A stretch of 20,149 nt of DNA from JANPJV01 sp031425695 (GTDB lineage Bacteria; Pseudomonadota; Gammaproteobacteria; Xanthomonadales; SZUA-5), in contig JANPJV010000163.1 of NCBI GenBank assembly GCA_031425695.1, positions 1-20,149 on the forward strand. The letters are read 5' to 3'. The notes under the pieces are model-generated. The model made no database searches. It was not told the DNA's origin and was given only the letters and a program-made list of their open reading frames with translations. A program made the position numbers and the translations under genes. Shown here piece by piece: positions 1-7,408 of this stretch (the stretch's first letter is position 1; the number at the start of each line of letters is the position of its first letter).

Positions 1-45
1 ATTGTGGGGCGCCTGGCCCCGCGACGGCACCAGCGCGGCGCACAA

Positions 46-234
46 TCACACCCACACCTTAGGGTTACTGGCGGGCGCCGCCCCCGCGGCGCCGGTTCCA
101 GTCCCGTGGTTGGCTTTTGAGACTTGGACGAAGAGTGGCGCCGCAGGAGCGGCGCCCTCCAGCAGCGCAACGGCGGTGCGCACGACTGCCGATCGAGCCA
201 ACGCGCGCAAACAAACAGCCCAAGCTTCGAACAT
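46..234 (-). CDS. Possible small hydrophobic protein (62 aa)
   Basis: No family is recognised. The ATG at 234 is preceded on the minus strand by GGAGG (complement of 243-247), 8 nt upstream, which is a good ribosome binding site and the main reason to list it. The product is Ala/Val/Gly-rich, beginning MFEAWAVCLRALARSAVV, with no clear motif. It lies about 90 nt downstream of the SBP-OmpA gene on the same strand, so it could be the last gene of that transcript, although a hairpin at 280-311 intervenes. Against it, two GC-rich palindromes (74-93 and 137-156) lie inside the frame and produce its repeated Gly-Ala-Ala-Pro words, so it may be a chance frame through a repeat region. Confidence 0.25.
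   Translation of the reverse strand: MFEAWAVCLRALARSAVVRTAVALLEGAAPAAPLFVQVSKANHGTGTGAAGAAPASNPKVWV
74..156. repeat. Pair of GC-rich palindromes
   Basis: Two hairpins share identical 7-bp arms GGCGCCG / CGGCGCC and 6-nt loops. They lie at 74-80/87-93 (loop CCCCCG) and 137-143/150-156 (loop CAGGAG). The spacing of 43 bp and the identical arms suggest a small REP-like pair. No T-run follows on either strand. Confidence 0.5.
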
Positions 235-279
235 GGCCAAAACCTCCGCGCGTCACGAACGCGCTTTGGTAATGGCTAA

Positions 280-311
280 CCCACCATGGCGACAGGAACC
301 GCCACAGTGGG
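280..311 (-). terminator. Hairpin downstream of the SBP-OmpA gene
   Basis: The arms CCCAC-GGCG (280-284, 288-291) pair with CGCC-GTGGG (300-303, 307-311) around a symmetrical 3-nt internal loop and an 8-nt apical loop. It starts 16 nt past the SBP-OmpA stop in the direction of transcription. There is no U-tract, so it is at best a weak or Rho-assisted 3' end, or an mRNA-stabilising hairpin. Confidence 0.35.
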
Positions 312-326
312 TATTTGCGTCAGCCC

Positions 327-2075
327 CTACTGCGCTTCGAGCGGATACACCTTGACCTCGACGCGCCGGTTCTTGGCGGCGTTATCGGGGTCGGAGACGT
401 CCGCAGGCTTGGACCAGCCCATGCCGGCGGCGGAGAACTGGTTCGGATCCATGGTCGGGAACTTGGTGACCAGTTCCTGCTTGACCGCATTCGCGCGATT
501 GCTCGAGAGCTCGCGCACGGCTGAGTCAGGCACCTGGCCGCGCATGGAGCCGTCGGTATGGCCCTCGATGACAATGCGCGCGGCACCATAGCTGCCGGCA
601 AGCTTGCCGATCTCTTCCAGCACGAAGTCGACGTTCGGATCGTATTGCTCCTCGACGGCCTTGCCGTTCTGGTCCTTGACCACTTTTTTGAACAGGTCCC
701 AGGAGTTCGGAAAGAAGTGGATGACCACTGTCTTGGTCAGGATTTCCGGGCTCTCCGACTGGATCGCGCTGGCGCTCATCGGCGCAAAGTTGATCCCGTA
801 GTTCGACTTCTGGTTCGCGTACTTGGCTTCGCCACCGAGCTTCTGCAGGATGCTGAAATCGACCAGCTGGTCGAACGCGACCTTCGAACTCACCGCGCCG
901 ATCTTGCGATACATCACATAAGCGGTGTTGAAGGTACGCTCGAAGTTGGTCGGGTTGTTGCGGTTCAAGAAGAACTCGCGGTTCTCCGGGAACGTGGTCC
1001 AGTGCGCGTCCGGCAGCATCGACAGCGCATCGGCCGGCGGCAACGAAAAGCCTTCGGCCATCAGGCCGGCAACCGCTTGCTTGGCGTCCTGCGCTTCGAG
1101 CGCGACCATGGCATCGAAGATGCCGCGGACCAGGCCTTCGGTGATGTCCGGATTGTCCTTGGCAAAGTCGGCGCGCGCGAACCAGACGTCGGCGATCAGC
1201 TTGTTGGCGGTTGCCGTCGAGACCAGCAGCTTGTTGCCCTTGATGTCCGACAGGTTGTAGATGTCCGGTGCCCAGCTGACGACGCCGGCGATGCTCTTGT
1301 CGGCGTTGTAGGCGGCAGCCGCTTCGAAGGCCGTGTTGGTGAAGCGGAAATCGACCTCGGCCGGCTCGACGCCCGAGTTGACCAGCATGTTCAGCGCGAA
1401 GAAGTGCGACGGGCTGTTCTGCGCCAGCACCACCTTCTGGCCGCGCAGGTCAGAGGCGGTCTTGATGCGATCGCGCACGACGATGCCGTCGCCACCGTTC
1501 GACCAATCGACCTGCTGGAACACGCGCGGCATGACCCGGCTGTCTTTCTGCAAGCTTTCCAGCAGCAGCGGCAGCATGTCGACGGTGGCCCAGCCGATGT
1601 GCACGTCGCCGGCGGCGTAGGCATCGCGCATCGAGACCGGATCATCGATCAGCACCAGCTCGACCTTGAACGGCTGACCACCCGGCGAGGTCCAGGTCTT
1701 GCCTGGCTTGAAGCCGCCGTTCGCGTGCACGATCGGCGCCCAGCCCGCCCACACATTGATGGCGAAGCGCACGGTGCGCTCGGACATTGGCTTGTAGTTG
1801 GAAACACCCTTCACGTCCGGCAGCTTGGCGCTCGGGACGTACGCGTATTCCTTGACCGTGGTGATGCCGGTCGCATCCGGGGCCTCGACCGCGCCCGCGT
1901 CCGTGGCCGGTGGCGTCGTGCCGTCAGTGGGGGAATCGCCCTGCTGCGCGCCCTGCGACGTGGTTGGCGGGTCGGCCGCGTTGGGCGTTTTCAGCCGATA
2001 CAAGGCATACCCGACCAGCCCGAGGATGACGATGAGGACGACGAAATAAAAACCTGGTTTTGGTTGACCGTTCAT
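327..2075 (-). CDS. Membrane-anchored substrate-binding-protein/OmpA fusion
   Basis: Length 582 aa. One transmembrane anchor (residues about 9-27) is followed by a Thr/Pro/Ala/Gly-rich linker (30-70). Residues about 100-400 resemble periplasmic substrate-binding proteins of the NMT1/SsuA/phosphonate type, for example VRFAINVWAGWAPIVHANGG and the segment around 140-170. Residues about 447-578 form an OmpA/MotB peptidoglycan-binding domain with GHTDG (505-509), ELSSNRA (522-528) and the closing NRRVEV. The ATG at 2075 has AGAAGG 6 nt upstream. The predicted topology is inner-membrane anchored with a periplasmic sensor-like domain and a cell-wall clamp. No permease or ATPase gene is adjacent, so import is unlikely; a tethered sensor or scaffold is inferred. 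It follows pspA on the same strand after 129 nt. The ligand is unknown. Confidence 0.85.
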   Translation of the reverse strand: MNGQPKPGFYFVVLIVILGLVGYALYRLKTPNAADPPTTSQGAQQGDSPTDGTTPPATDAGAVEAPDATGITTVKEYAYVPSAKLPDVKGVSNYKPMSERTVRFAINVWAGWAPIVHANGGFKPGKTWTSPGGQPFKVELVLIDDPVSMRDAYAAGDVHIGWATVDMLPLLLESLQKDSRVMPRVFQQVDWSNGGDGIVVRDRIKTASDLRGQKVVLAQNSPSHFFALNMLVNSGVEPAEVDFRFTNTAFEAAAAYNADKSIAGVVSWAPDIYNLSDIKGNKLLVSTATANKLIADVWFARADFAKDNPDITEGLVRGIFDAMVALEAQDAKQAVAGLMAEGFSLPPADALSMLPDAHWTTFPENREFFLNRNNPTNFERTFNTAYVMYRKIGAVSSKVAFDQLVDFSILQKLGGEAKYANQKSNYGINFAPMSASAIQSESPEILTKTVVIHFFPNSWDLFKKVVKDQNGKAVEEQYDPNVDFVLEEIGKLAGSYGAARIVIEGHTDGSMRGQVPDSAVRELSSNRANAVKQELVTKFPTMDPNQFSAAGMGWSKPADVSDPDNAAKNRRVEVKVYPLEAQ

Positions 2076-2149
2076 TGGCAGCCTTCTGACGACTTGAGTT
2101 TGGCATCAAGACACGCCCGCGGAACGCGACGACGGTCCCCGGGTGTTCG

Positions 2150-2197
2150 CGGCACATGGATGTGCCGTGATTTCAGATGACGACAGTCATCTGAAAT
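2150..2197 (-). repeat. Two tandem hairpins between pspA and the SBP-OmpA gene
   Basis: Hairpin 1 is a perfect 12-bp stem (2170-2181 with 2186-2197) closed by a tetraloop. Hairpin 2 pairs CGGCACA with TGTGCCG (2150-2156/2161-2167). On the minus-strand message they follow the pspA stop by 7 nt and are separated from each other by 2 nt. Neither has a U-tract. They may stabilise the upstream pspA message or partly terminate, giving unequal amounts of the two products. Confidence 0.6.
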
Positions 2198-2204
2198 GAA
2201 AACA

Positions 2205-2942
2205 TTAATTCGACTGGGCCGGGCCGAGCTCTTTCTGCGCGGGCGCCGCCTGGGCCGTTTCCGGGGTGACGATGCCCATCTCGCGCTCCATGCGCGAAAG
2301 CGCGTCCTCGCCCATTGCCCGTTCCATGTTCTGCTCCGCCTCGATGTCGGCGATGCCTTCCTTCGACAGGTCGGCGGCAACGCGCACGGCGCCGCGGTTC
2401 TTGTCGATGCGCTCCTGCACCACCTGCTCGAGCTGGCCGAAGTCGGTGGTGACGTTGAAGTTGAACGATTCCGAGAGCTTGGCGACCTCTGCCTCGGCCT
2501 CGCTCATCTTGATCTCGGCATCGTACTTCTGGATCTTGGCGCGCACTTCGCCGAGCTTCTTGGTTGCGTGCTGGATCTTCTGCAGGCTGTTGTTGTACGA
2601 GCCCTCGTGCATCGCCAGCTGCTCCTGGTTGCTGGCCAGGTCCTTGCGCGCCTTCTCCATCTCCAGCGCGAACTTGGCCGCGGTCGCACGATCGCCGGCC
2701 TTGAGGTAGGCCTTGGCCTGCGCCTCGAGCTGGGCGACGTGGCGCTCGCCTTCCTTGACCTGCCGCGTGACCTTTTCGACCAGCCCACGGTACTGCTCGA
2801 GCCCGATGCGCCCGCCCTTGAGCTCTTCGACCGAACGGTCGTACTCGTACTGCATCTGCGCAATCGGATCGGCTTCCCAGAACAGGTTGGCAAGCTTGTT
2901 GAGCTGCGCGCGAATCGCGCCAAAGAATTTCTGGAAGATCAT
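2205..2942 (-). CDS. pspA: PspA/IM30 family phage-shock protein
   Basis: Length 245 aa from the chosen start. The N-terminus MIFQKFFGAIRAQLNKLANL is the amphipathic helix typical of PspA/Vipp1/IM30. It is followed by a long coiled coil rich in Lys/Glu/Gln (residues about 25-210) and a short Ala/Pro/Gln-rich tail. The family forms ESCRT-III-like oligomers on the inner face of the inner membrane and counters proton leakage under envelope stress. An upstream frame extension of 25 residues exists, but the helix motif fixes the ATG at 2942; a GAGG lies about 11 nt upstream, which is rather far. pspF, pspB and pspC are not adjacent. Its neighbours are a ParA-like ATPase upstream (beyond an inverted repeat) and the SBP-OmpA fusion downstream. 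No sigma-54 promoter was seen at 2943-3046. Confidence 0.88.
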   Translation of the reverse strand: MIFQKFFGAIRAQLNKLANLFWEADPIAQMQYEYDRSVEELKGGRIGLEQYRGLVEKVTRQVKEGERHVAQLEAQAKAYLKAGDRATAAKFALEMEKARKDLASNQEQLAMHEGSYNNSLQKIQHATKKLGEVRAKIQKYDAEIKMSEAEAEVAKLSESFNFNVTTDFGQLEQVVQERIDKNRGAVRVAADLSKEGIADIEAEQNMERAMGEDALSRMEREMGIVTPETAQAAPAQKELGPAQSN

Positions 2943-3020
2943 GCCGTTCAGGGCCTCGTGAGTTCGTACAACCGGTAACGCAAGCATCAATGGGAAGGCA
3001 ACACCACGCAAGATCAAAGG

Positions 3021-3256
3021 TTCAACACAGAGCTCTCAGAGAAAAAAGCGGGAGGGGAAGGAAGCGAAGGAAAGACAGAAAGGTAGCGAAGGAAACCAAG
3101 GTTCATTTCCGGGAAACTATCGGTCCGGCGCTGGCGTGCGACCCGAGATTGCTGTGACCTGGCGTCGGCCCTTTGCCAACGCTTCCCTTCGCTTCCTTTC
3201 TGCCTTTCCTTCGCTTCCTTCCCGTCCCGCTCTTTGTCTTTGCATTTTGTGTTGAA
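3021..3256. repeat. Long inverted repeat A (236 bp)
   Basis: The arms 3047-3095 and 3183-3231 are complementary at 45 of 49 positions by eye. An outer match TTCAACACA (3021-3029) pairs with TGTGTTGAA (3248-3256). The spacer is 87 bp. Each arm is purine/pyrimidine biased and contains the word AGCGAAGG twice (3063-3070 and 3085-3092 in the left arm). It occupies most of the gap between the ParA-type gene (ends 3270) and pspA (starts 2942), so it would lie in the 3' end of one transcript and the leader of the other. Confidence 0.85.
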
Positions 3257-3269
3257 GCTTCCTCCGACC

Positions 3270-4046
3270 TCAGCGCTTTTTCTTGTCGAGGAGGTCGAAG
3301 AGGGCGCGGTATTCGGTGGTGACTTTGTGGCCGGGTTCCAGGTAGACCAGCGGGGTTGCGGCCTCGTGGCTTTCCTTGACCTTGATCGTGCTCGAAATGT
3401 ACTGCGGCAGCACCGGCAGCTTCTCGGCGATCAGCTCCTCGACGACGCGGGTCGGCAGGTTGGAGCGCGCATTGAACTGGTTGACGACGATGCCTTCCAC
3501 CTTCAACTTCTTGTTGTGGTCACGGCGGATCTCGTCGACGTTCTCGAGCAGCCGGTACAGGGCCTGGCGGGAGAAATCGTCGCAGTCGAAGGGGACCAGG
3601 CAACGATCGGCCGCGATCAGTGCGGACAGCGTATAGAAATTGAGCGCCGGCGGGGTGTCGATCCAGATCTGCGCGTATTCCTTCTTGAGCGTGGCGAGCG
3701 CTTCGCTCAGCTTGAAGATCTTGAGCTTGGTTTCGAGCTTGGTCTGCAGGTCCCCGAGACGCGGATCGGCGACCATGACCGAGAGATTCTCGAACCGGGT
3801 CTGGGTGACGTACTCGGACGGCGCGCGCGTGCGCAGCCGGTAGGAGAGCGTTTCCTCGAAGAAATCCGCCATCCCGAGCTCGACCTTGTTGGCCTCCGCA
3901 CCCAGCAGATAGTGCGAGGAGTTCGCCTGGGCGTCGAGATCGATCACGAGCGTGCGCAAACCCTGCGACGCCGCGATTGCGGCCAGGTTGCAGACAATGG
4001 TCGACTTCCCGACCCCACCCTTCTGATTGAAAACCACTCGAATCAT
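3270..4046 (-). CDS. ParA/MinD-type ATPase
   Basis: Length 258 aa. The N-terminus MIRVVFNQKGGVGKST is a deviant Walker A (KGGVGKST, residues 9-16). It is followed by a switch-I region with VIDLDAQAN (about 34-42) and WIDTPPAL (about 131-138). These are the hallmarks of ParA/Soj/MinD P-loop ATPases that dimerise on ATP and position DNA or envelope cargo. No ParB/Spo0J homologue, parS-like site or rsmG accompanies it, so it is not obviously the chromosomal ParA of the mnmG-rsmG-parAB cluster. It is an orphan ParA upstream of pspA on the same strand, and a role in positioning an envelope complex is inferred only. The C-terminus is Lys-rich (LLDKKKR). Start: the ATG at 4046, with no strong Shine-Dalgarno. 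Confidence 0.88.
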   Translation of the reverse strand: MIRVVFNQKGGVGKSTIVCNLAAIAASQGLRTLVIDLDAQANSSHYLLGAEANKVELGMADFFEETLSYRLRTRAPSEYVTQTRFENLSVMVADPRLGDLQTKLETKLKIFKLSEALATLKKEYAQIWIDTPPALNFYTLSALIAADRCLVPFDCDDFSRQALYRLLENVDEIRRDHNKKLKVEGIVVNQFNARSNLPTRVVEELIAEKLPVLPQYISSTIKVKESHEAATPLVYLEPGHKVTTEYRALFDLLDKKKR

Positions 4047-4130
4047 GTGCCGTCCGCTTGCCGCTAGAAGCGATCGAGTATAGGACTGTGACGTAGAGCC
4101 GGTTGTTGGTTAGCAGGGACGGGTCCCGGA

Positions 4131-4210
4131 GGTCATGCTGGCCGCGCCAGCGGCCTGCTTGACTTGGTCGTACAGGGCGTCAAGTAGATCGTTGCGCGAT
4201 CGACATGACC
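4131..4210. repeat. Inverted repeat B, cruciform with hairpin-bearing arms (copy 1)
   Basis: The outer stem GGTCATG (4131-4137) pairs with CATGACC (4204-4210), and the inner stem CTTGAC (4158-4163) pairs with GTCAAG (4179-4184). Each arm has its own hairpin between the two stems: GGCCGC/GCGGCC on the left (4140-4155) and GATCG/CGATC on the right (4188-4202). The stem words and layout match the element at 12760-12846, while the small hairpins differ in sequence. It lies in the divergent gap between the ParA-type gene and the lipoprotein gene. Confidence 0.8.
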
Positions 4211-4316
4211 TGAAAAAGCCCCTTCATATGCGACCAGCGCGCCAATCTGCGCCGAGGGTTCAGTCCCCCTTTATCTTCAGGAGCCTAGGCTCGATGAGTC
4301 GAATCGGGGGTAGGCG

Positions 4317-5018
4317 ATGAGAGTTTTCCTGTTGGCAGCAGCTGCGCTTTTATTGAGCGCCTGTGTGAGCGATGGCTATCGATATCACGACGAGGGCTAC
4401 TGGAGCGCGCGGGCGCGCCCGAGCGCATCGATCGTGGTCTACGACAGCTGTTTCGGATCGCTTAGCTACGGCTATGGACCATCCTGGCATGCCTGGCACC
4501 CATGCGCGGGCTACGCCTACGGACCGTATTTCGGGTACGGCGGTTTCTACGCGCTGTATGACCCGTTCTGGCCTTATTCGCACCGCTGGCCGCGGCATTG
4601 GCATGGGCATGGCAGCCATGGGCAGCAGGCGTCTTCGGGTGAGCGCGCGTACTACGAGACGCGTCGGATGGGCACCAGCATTGGCAATACATCCGAGCGC
4701 ACGTTCACCCGTTACGAAGACTTGGGTCCCCTGCGCCGGCGTGACCTCGGACCCGGCGGTGGCGGAGCGAGCAACCGCAGCTACGGCGAAGGCTACGCGC
4801 CGTCATATTCAAGCGGACTGTCGGGCAATGCCCGCGGCTATGCAGGCTCAGGGCGCTCGCAAGGCCTGGGCAGCTCACGTGGGAATTCGAGCAGCGCCAG
4901 CGGCATGAGCTCGTCGCGAGGCAGCGCCAGCGGCTCGGGCGGTTCTCGCGCCTCCAGTTCGAGCAGCAGCTCCCGCGATGCGGCCAGCAGCAGCCGCTCC
5001 AGCCGCAGCGAAGAATGA
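4317..5018 (+). CDS. Putative Tyr/Gly- and Ser-rich lipoprotein
   Basis: Length 233 aa, family not recognised. The N-terminus MRVFLLAAAALLLSACVSDG is a lipoprotein signal with lipobox LSAC (Cys16). The middle (about 20-105) is rich in Tyr, Gly, Trp and His, including a WPRHWHGHGSHG stretch that could bind metal. The last 85 residues are low-complexity Ser/Gly/Arg (SSRGSASGSGGSRASSSS type), probably disordered. The ATG at 4317 is preceded by a G-rich segment (4305-4314) that can serve as ribosome binding site. It is a lone gene on the plus strand, divergent from the ParA-type gene. It is probably envelope-associated; no function is assigned. Confidence 0.7.
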   Translation: MRVFLLAAAALLLSACVSDGYRYHDEGYWSARARPSASIVVYDSCFGSLSYGYGPSWHAWHPCAGYAYGPYFGYGGFYALYDPFWPYSHRWPRHWHGHGSHGQQASSGERAYYETRRMGTSIGNTSERTFTRYEDLGPLRRRDLGPGGGGASNRSYGEGYAPSYSSGLSGNARGYAGSGRSQGLGSSRGNSSSASGMSSSRGSASGSGGSRASSSSSSSRDAASSSRSSRSEE

Positions 5019-5041
5019 CCTGCGACCGCCCGAGCGTGGCA

Positions 5042-5097
5042 GTGAACCGTGACCCTGGTCACGAACCCAGCACAACCGCTGGCTATACTCGGTTCAC
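5042..5097. repeat. Branched palindrome after the lipoprotein gene
   Basis: The outer stem GTGAACCG (5042-5049) pairs with CGGTTCAC (5090-5097). It encloses two small hairpins: GTGACC/GGTCAC (5049-5054/5057-5062) and CCAGC/GCTGG (5067-5071/5078-5082). It begins 23 nt past the lipoprotein stop, so it may protect or end that transcript. A TATACT hexamer (5084-5089) sits in the right part, but no convincing -35 goes with it. Confidence 0.55.
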
Positions 5098-5512
5098 GGC
5101 TACAGGGGCCAGGCGGATGCAAAGCTTTCCAGGGTTTCGACGTCCGTAAACGCGTTCTACCGGATTCCCCCTGTTCCAGTTGAACAACGGGCGTCGAAAC
5201 CACCAAAAAAAAGGCCGCCGAAGCTTTCGCTGCGGCGGCCTGATTCCCCCTGACACGGGCTGGTCGTTGCAGGAAGCGGGCCACGGTTGGGTGCTTTTCG
5301 TCGCCGCTGCAGTTTGTTGCAAAGTATTGCCAACGCTCGAATTTTCCGTCTTTTCGGCGACGGGCGGTAGGCTTACGCAACACAACGTAACTGCGCGGGA
5401 AGCAATCTAGTCCTCCAGGAGGATTGGCCGCACGGATCCAAGGGGGCGCTTGCCCTTTCTCGGCTAGCATTCGCCCTGCTACGTCTCCTTTTGACCTTCA
5501 GCGGCCAAGGCT
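5098..5512. other. Gene-poor structured gap upstream of mnmG; candidate minus-strand small RNA
   Basis: No convincing protein gene. Contents: an inverted repeat GGTTTCGACG/CGTCGAAACC (5133-5142/5192-5201), a hairpin TGTTC/GAACA inside it, a direct repeat GATTCCCCCTG (5163-5173 and 5242-5252), a strong minus-strand terminator (5205-5241), a palindrome TCCTCC/GGAGGA (5411-5423), and a hairpin GGGC-GCTT-GCCC (5444-5455). The layout would fit a minus-strand RNA of roughly 200 nt beginning near 5420-5460 and ending at the terminator. I could not match it to 6S, 4.5S, RNase P or tmRNA. A weak minus-strand open frame also crosses the region. Confidence 0.35.
5205..5241 (-). terminator. Strong intrinsic terminator, minus strand
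   Basis: On the minus strand, the stem AGGCCGCCG/CGGCGGCCT (5233-5241 pairing with 5212-5220), with a short interrupted inner stem, is followed directly by a run of eight T (complement of A at 5205-5212). This is a textbook Rho-independent terminator, yet no recognisable minus-strand gene lies upstream of it between here and mnmG. That implies an unannotated small transcript, or a barrier to antisense transcription coming out of mnmG. Confidence 0.75.
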
Positions 5513-7384
5513 GTGTTCGATACTTTCTTCGATGTAATCGTCGTCGGCGGCGGCCATGCCGGCACCGAAGCCGCGCTGGCGTCCGCGCGCACGGGCGCGC
5601 GCACCTTGCTGCTCAGCCATCAGATCGAGACCATTGGCCAGATGAGCTGCAACCCGGCCATCGGCGGCATCGGCAAGGGTCACCTGGTACGCGAGATCGA
5701 TGCGCTCGGCGGGGTGATGGCCTGGGCGGCGGATCGCGCCGGCATCCAGTGGCGTACCTTGAACGCGAGCAAGGGCCCGGCCGTGCGCGCAACGCGCTGC
5801 CAGGCCGACCGCGCGCTCTATCGTGCGGCCATCCGTCAAGCGGTCGAGAACCAGCCCAATCTCAGCCTGTTCCAGCAGGCCGTAGACGACCTGATCATCG
5901 ACAACGGCCACGTGCGCGGCGTGGTCACGCAGATGGGCCTGCGGATCGGAGCGCGCACGGTGGTGCTGACCGCCGGGACCTTTCTCGCCGGCCTGATCCA
6001 CATTGGCGATGCCAATTACCGCGGCGGCCGCGCCGGTGACGCGCCCGCGCTCAAGCTCGCGGAACAACTGCGCGAGCTGCCCCTGGGGCAGGGCCGGCTC
6101 AAGACTGGCACGCCGCCGCGCATCGACGGGCGCACGGTCGATTTTTCGCGGATGAGCGAGCAGCCGGGCGACACGCCGGCGCCGGTTTTTTCCTTCCTCG
6201 GCGGCGTCGATGAGCACCCGCGCCAGGTCAGTTGCTGGATCACCCACACGCGTGAAGAAACCCACGCGATCATTCGCGGCTCGCTCGACCGCTCGCCGCT
6301 CTACAGCGGCAAGATCGAAGGCATCGGTCCGCGCTACTGTCCGTCGATCGAGGACAAGGTGGTGCGCTTTGCCGACAAGAGCTCGCACCAGATCTTCATC
6401 GAGCCGGAGGGCCTCTCTACCCACGAGCTCTATCCGAACGGCATCTCTACCAGCCTGCCGTTCGATGCCCAGGTGGAGCTGGTGCGCTCGATCGCTGGCC
6501 TCGAGAACGCCCATATCACGCGACCCGGCTACGCGATCGAATACGATTACTTCGATCCGCGCGGCCTCAAGCCGAGCCTGGAAACCAAGGCCATCGTGGG
6601 CCTCTACTTTGCCGGCCAGATCAACGGGACCACCGGCTACGAAGAAGCGGCGGCGCAGGGGCTATTGGCCGGCCTGAATGCTGCGCGCCAGGCGCAGGAC
6701 CGCGAGCCCTGGTGCCCACGCCGCGACGAGGCCTACCTCGGCGTGCTGGTCGACGACCTGATCACACTTGGCACGCTCGAGCCGTATCGCATGTTCACCT
6801 CGCGCGCGGAGTACCGCCTGCAGCTGCGCGAGGACAATGCGGACCTGCGCCTGACCGGGCGCGGCCGCGAGCTGGGGCTGGTCGACGACCGCCGATGGCA
6901 AGCGTTTGCGAAAAAGCGCGACGCGATCGACGCCGAGAACGCGCGCCTGCACGCCCTCTGGGCAACGCCCGGCAACGTGCTCGGAATTCAGTTCAGTGCC
7001 GTCACCGGCGCGCCGCTCTCCCGCGAAACGCACAGCCTCGACCTGCTCAAGCGGCCGCAGATCACCTACGCACAGCTGACTGCCCTCGACGGCTTCGGCC
7101 CGCCGGTGACAGATCCAGCCGTCGCCGAACAGGTCGAGATCCAGGCCAAGTATTCAGGCTACGTCGAACGTCAGCGCGTCGATATCGATCGCTCCCAGCG
7201 CAACGAGGAAGCGACCATTCCTGAGGCATTCGACTACGCCACGGTGACCGGCCTCTCCGCCGAAGTCCTGCAAAAACTCGTCCGCACGCGACCCGCGACG
7301 CTGGGCCAGGCCGCCCGAATTCCGGGTGTCACACCGGCCGCTGTATCGCTGTTGCTGGTCCACCTGAAGCGTCGGCGGGCCTGA
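5513..7384 (+). CDS. mnmG: tRNA uridine-5-carboxymethylaminomethyl modification flavoprotein MnmG (GidA)
   Basis: Length 623 aa, the usual size for the family (about 630). With MnmE it forms the cytoplasmic complex that adds (carboxymethyl)aminomethyl to U34 of several tRNAs, using FAD and a folate one-carbon donor. Visible features: an N-terminal Rossmann FAD motif VVGGGHAGTEAA (about 10-21), the family signature CNPAIGGIGKGHL (about 46-58), the GTPPRIDG segment, and the C-terminal helical domain with KYSGYVERQ followed by LSAEVLQKL and the closing VSLLLVHLKRR, used for MnmE binding. The start is GTG at 5513: an in-frame stop lies at 5492-5494 and there is no ATG, TTG or other GTG between them. 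The Shine-Dalgarno is poor. The common downstream partner rsmG is absent; an inverted repeat follows instead. Confidence 0.97.
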   Translation: MFDTFFDVIVVGGGHAGTEAALASARTGARTLLLSHQIETIGQMSCNPAIGGIGKGHLVREIDALGGVMAWAADRAGIQWRTLNASKGPAVRATRCQADRALYRAAIRQAVENQPNLSLFQQAVDDLIIDNGHVRGVVTQMGLRIGARTVVLTAGTFLAGLIHIGDANYRGGRAGDAPALKLAEQLRELPLGQGRLKTGTPPRIDGRTVDFSRMSEQPGDTPAPVFSFLGGVDEHPRQVSCWITHTREETHAIIRGSLDRSPLYSGKIEGIGPRYCPSIEDKVVRFADKSSHQIFIEPEGLSTHELYPNGISTSLPFDAQVELVRSIAGLENAHITRPGYAIEYDYFDPRGLKPSLETKAIVGLYFAGQINGTTGYEEAAAQGLLAGLNAARQAQDREPWCPRRDEAYLGVLVDDLITLGTLEPYRMFTSRAEYRLQLREDNADLRLTGRGRELGLVDDRRWQAFAKKRDAIDAENARLHALWATPGNVLGIQFSAVTGAPLSRETHSLDLLKRPQITYAQLTALDGFGPPVTDPAVAEQVEIQAKYSGYVERQRVDIDRSQRNEEATIPEAFDYATVTGLSAEVLQKLVRTRPATLGQAARIPGVTPAAVSLLLVHLKRRRA

Positions 7385-7408
7385 CGAACACTGCTGACCG
7401 ATGAAGCA

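Noticed and set aside
558..2180. 540-aa plus-strand open frame opposite the SBP-OmpA gene
   Set aside because: It is antisense to a gene with clear domains. Its Arg/Val/Asp-rich composition is typical of shadow frames in GC-rich DNA.
2943..3046. Sigma-54 promoter for pspA
   Set aside because: No GG-N10-GC element with TGGCAC/TTGCA-like spacing was found on the minus strand.
3270..4046. Chromosome-partition parA of the mnmG-rsmG-parAB cluster
   Set aside because: There is no parB or rsmG, the gene is on the opposite strand to mnmG and 1.4 kb away. It is treated as an orphan ParA-type ATPase.
4838..5470. 210-aa minus-strand frame crossing the gap upstream of mnmG
   Set aside because: It runs through a strong intrinsic terminator and into the antisense of the lipoprotein gene, and shows no recognised domain. 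A short segment (KPTARRRKDGKFERWQYF) looks protein-like, but it is not enough to call a gene or a transposase remnant.
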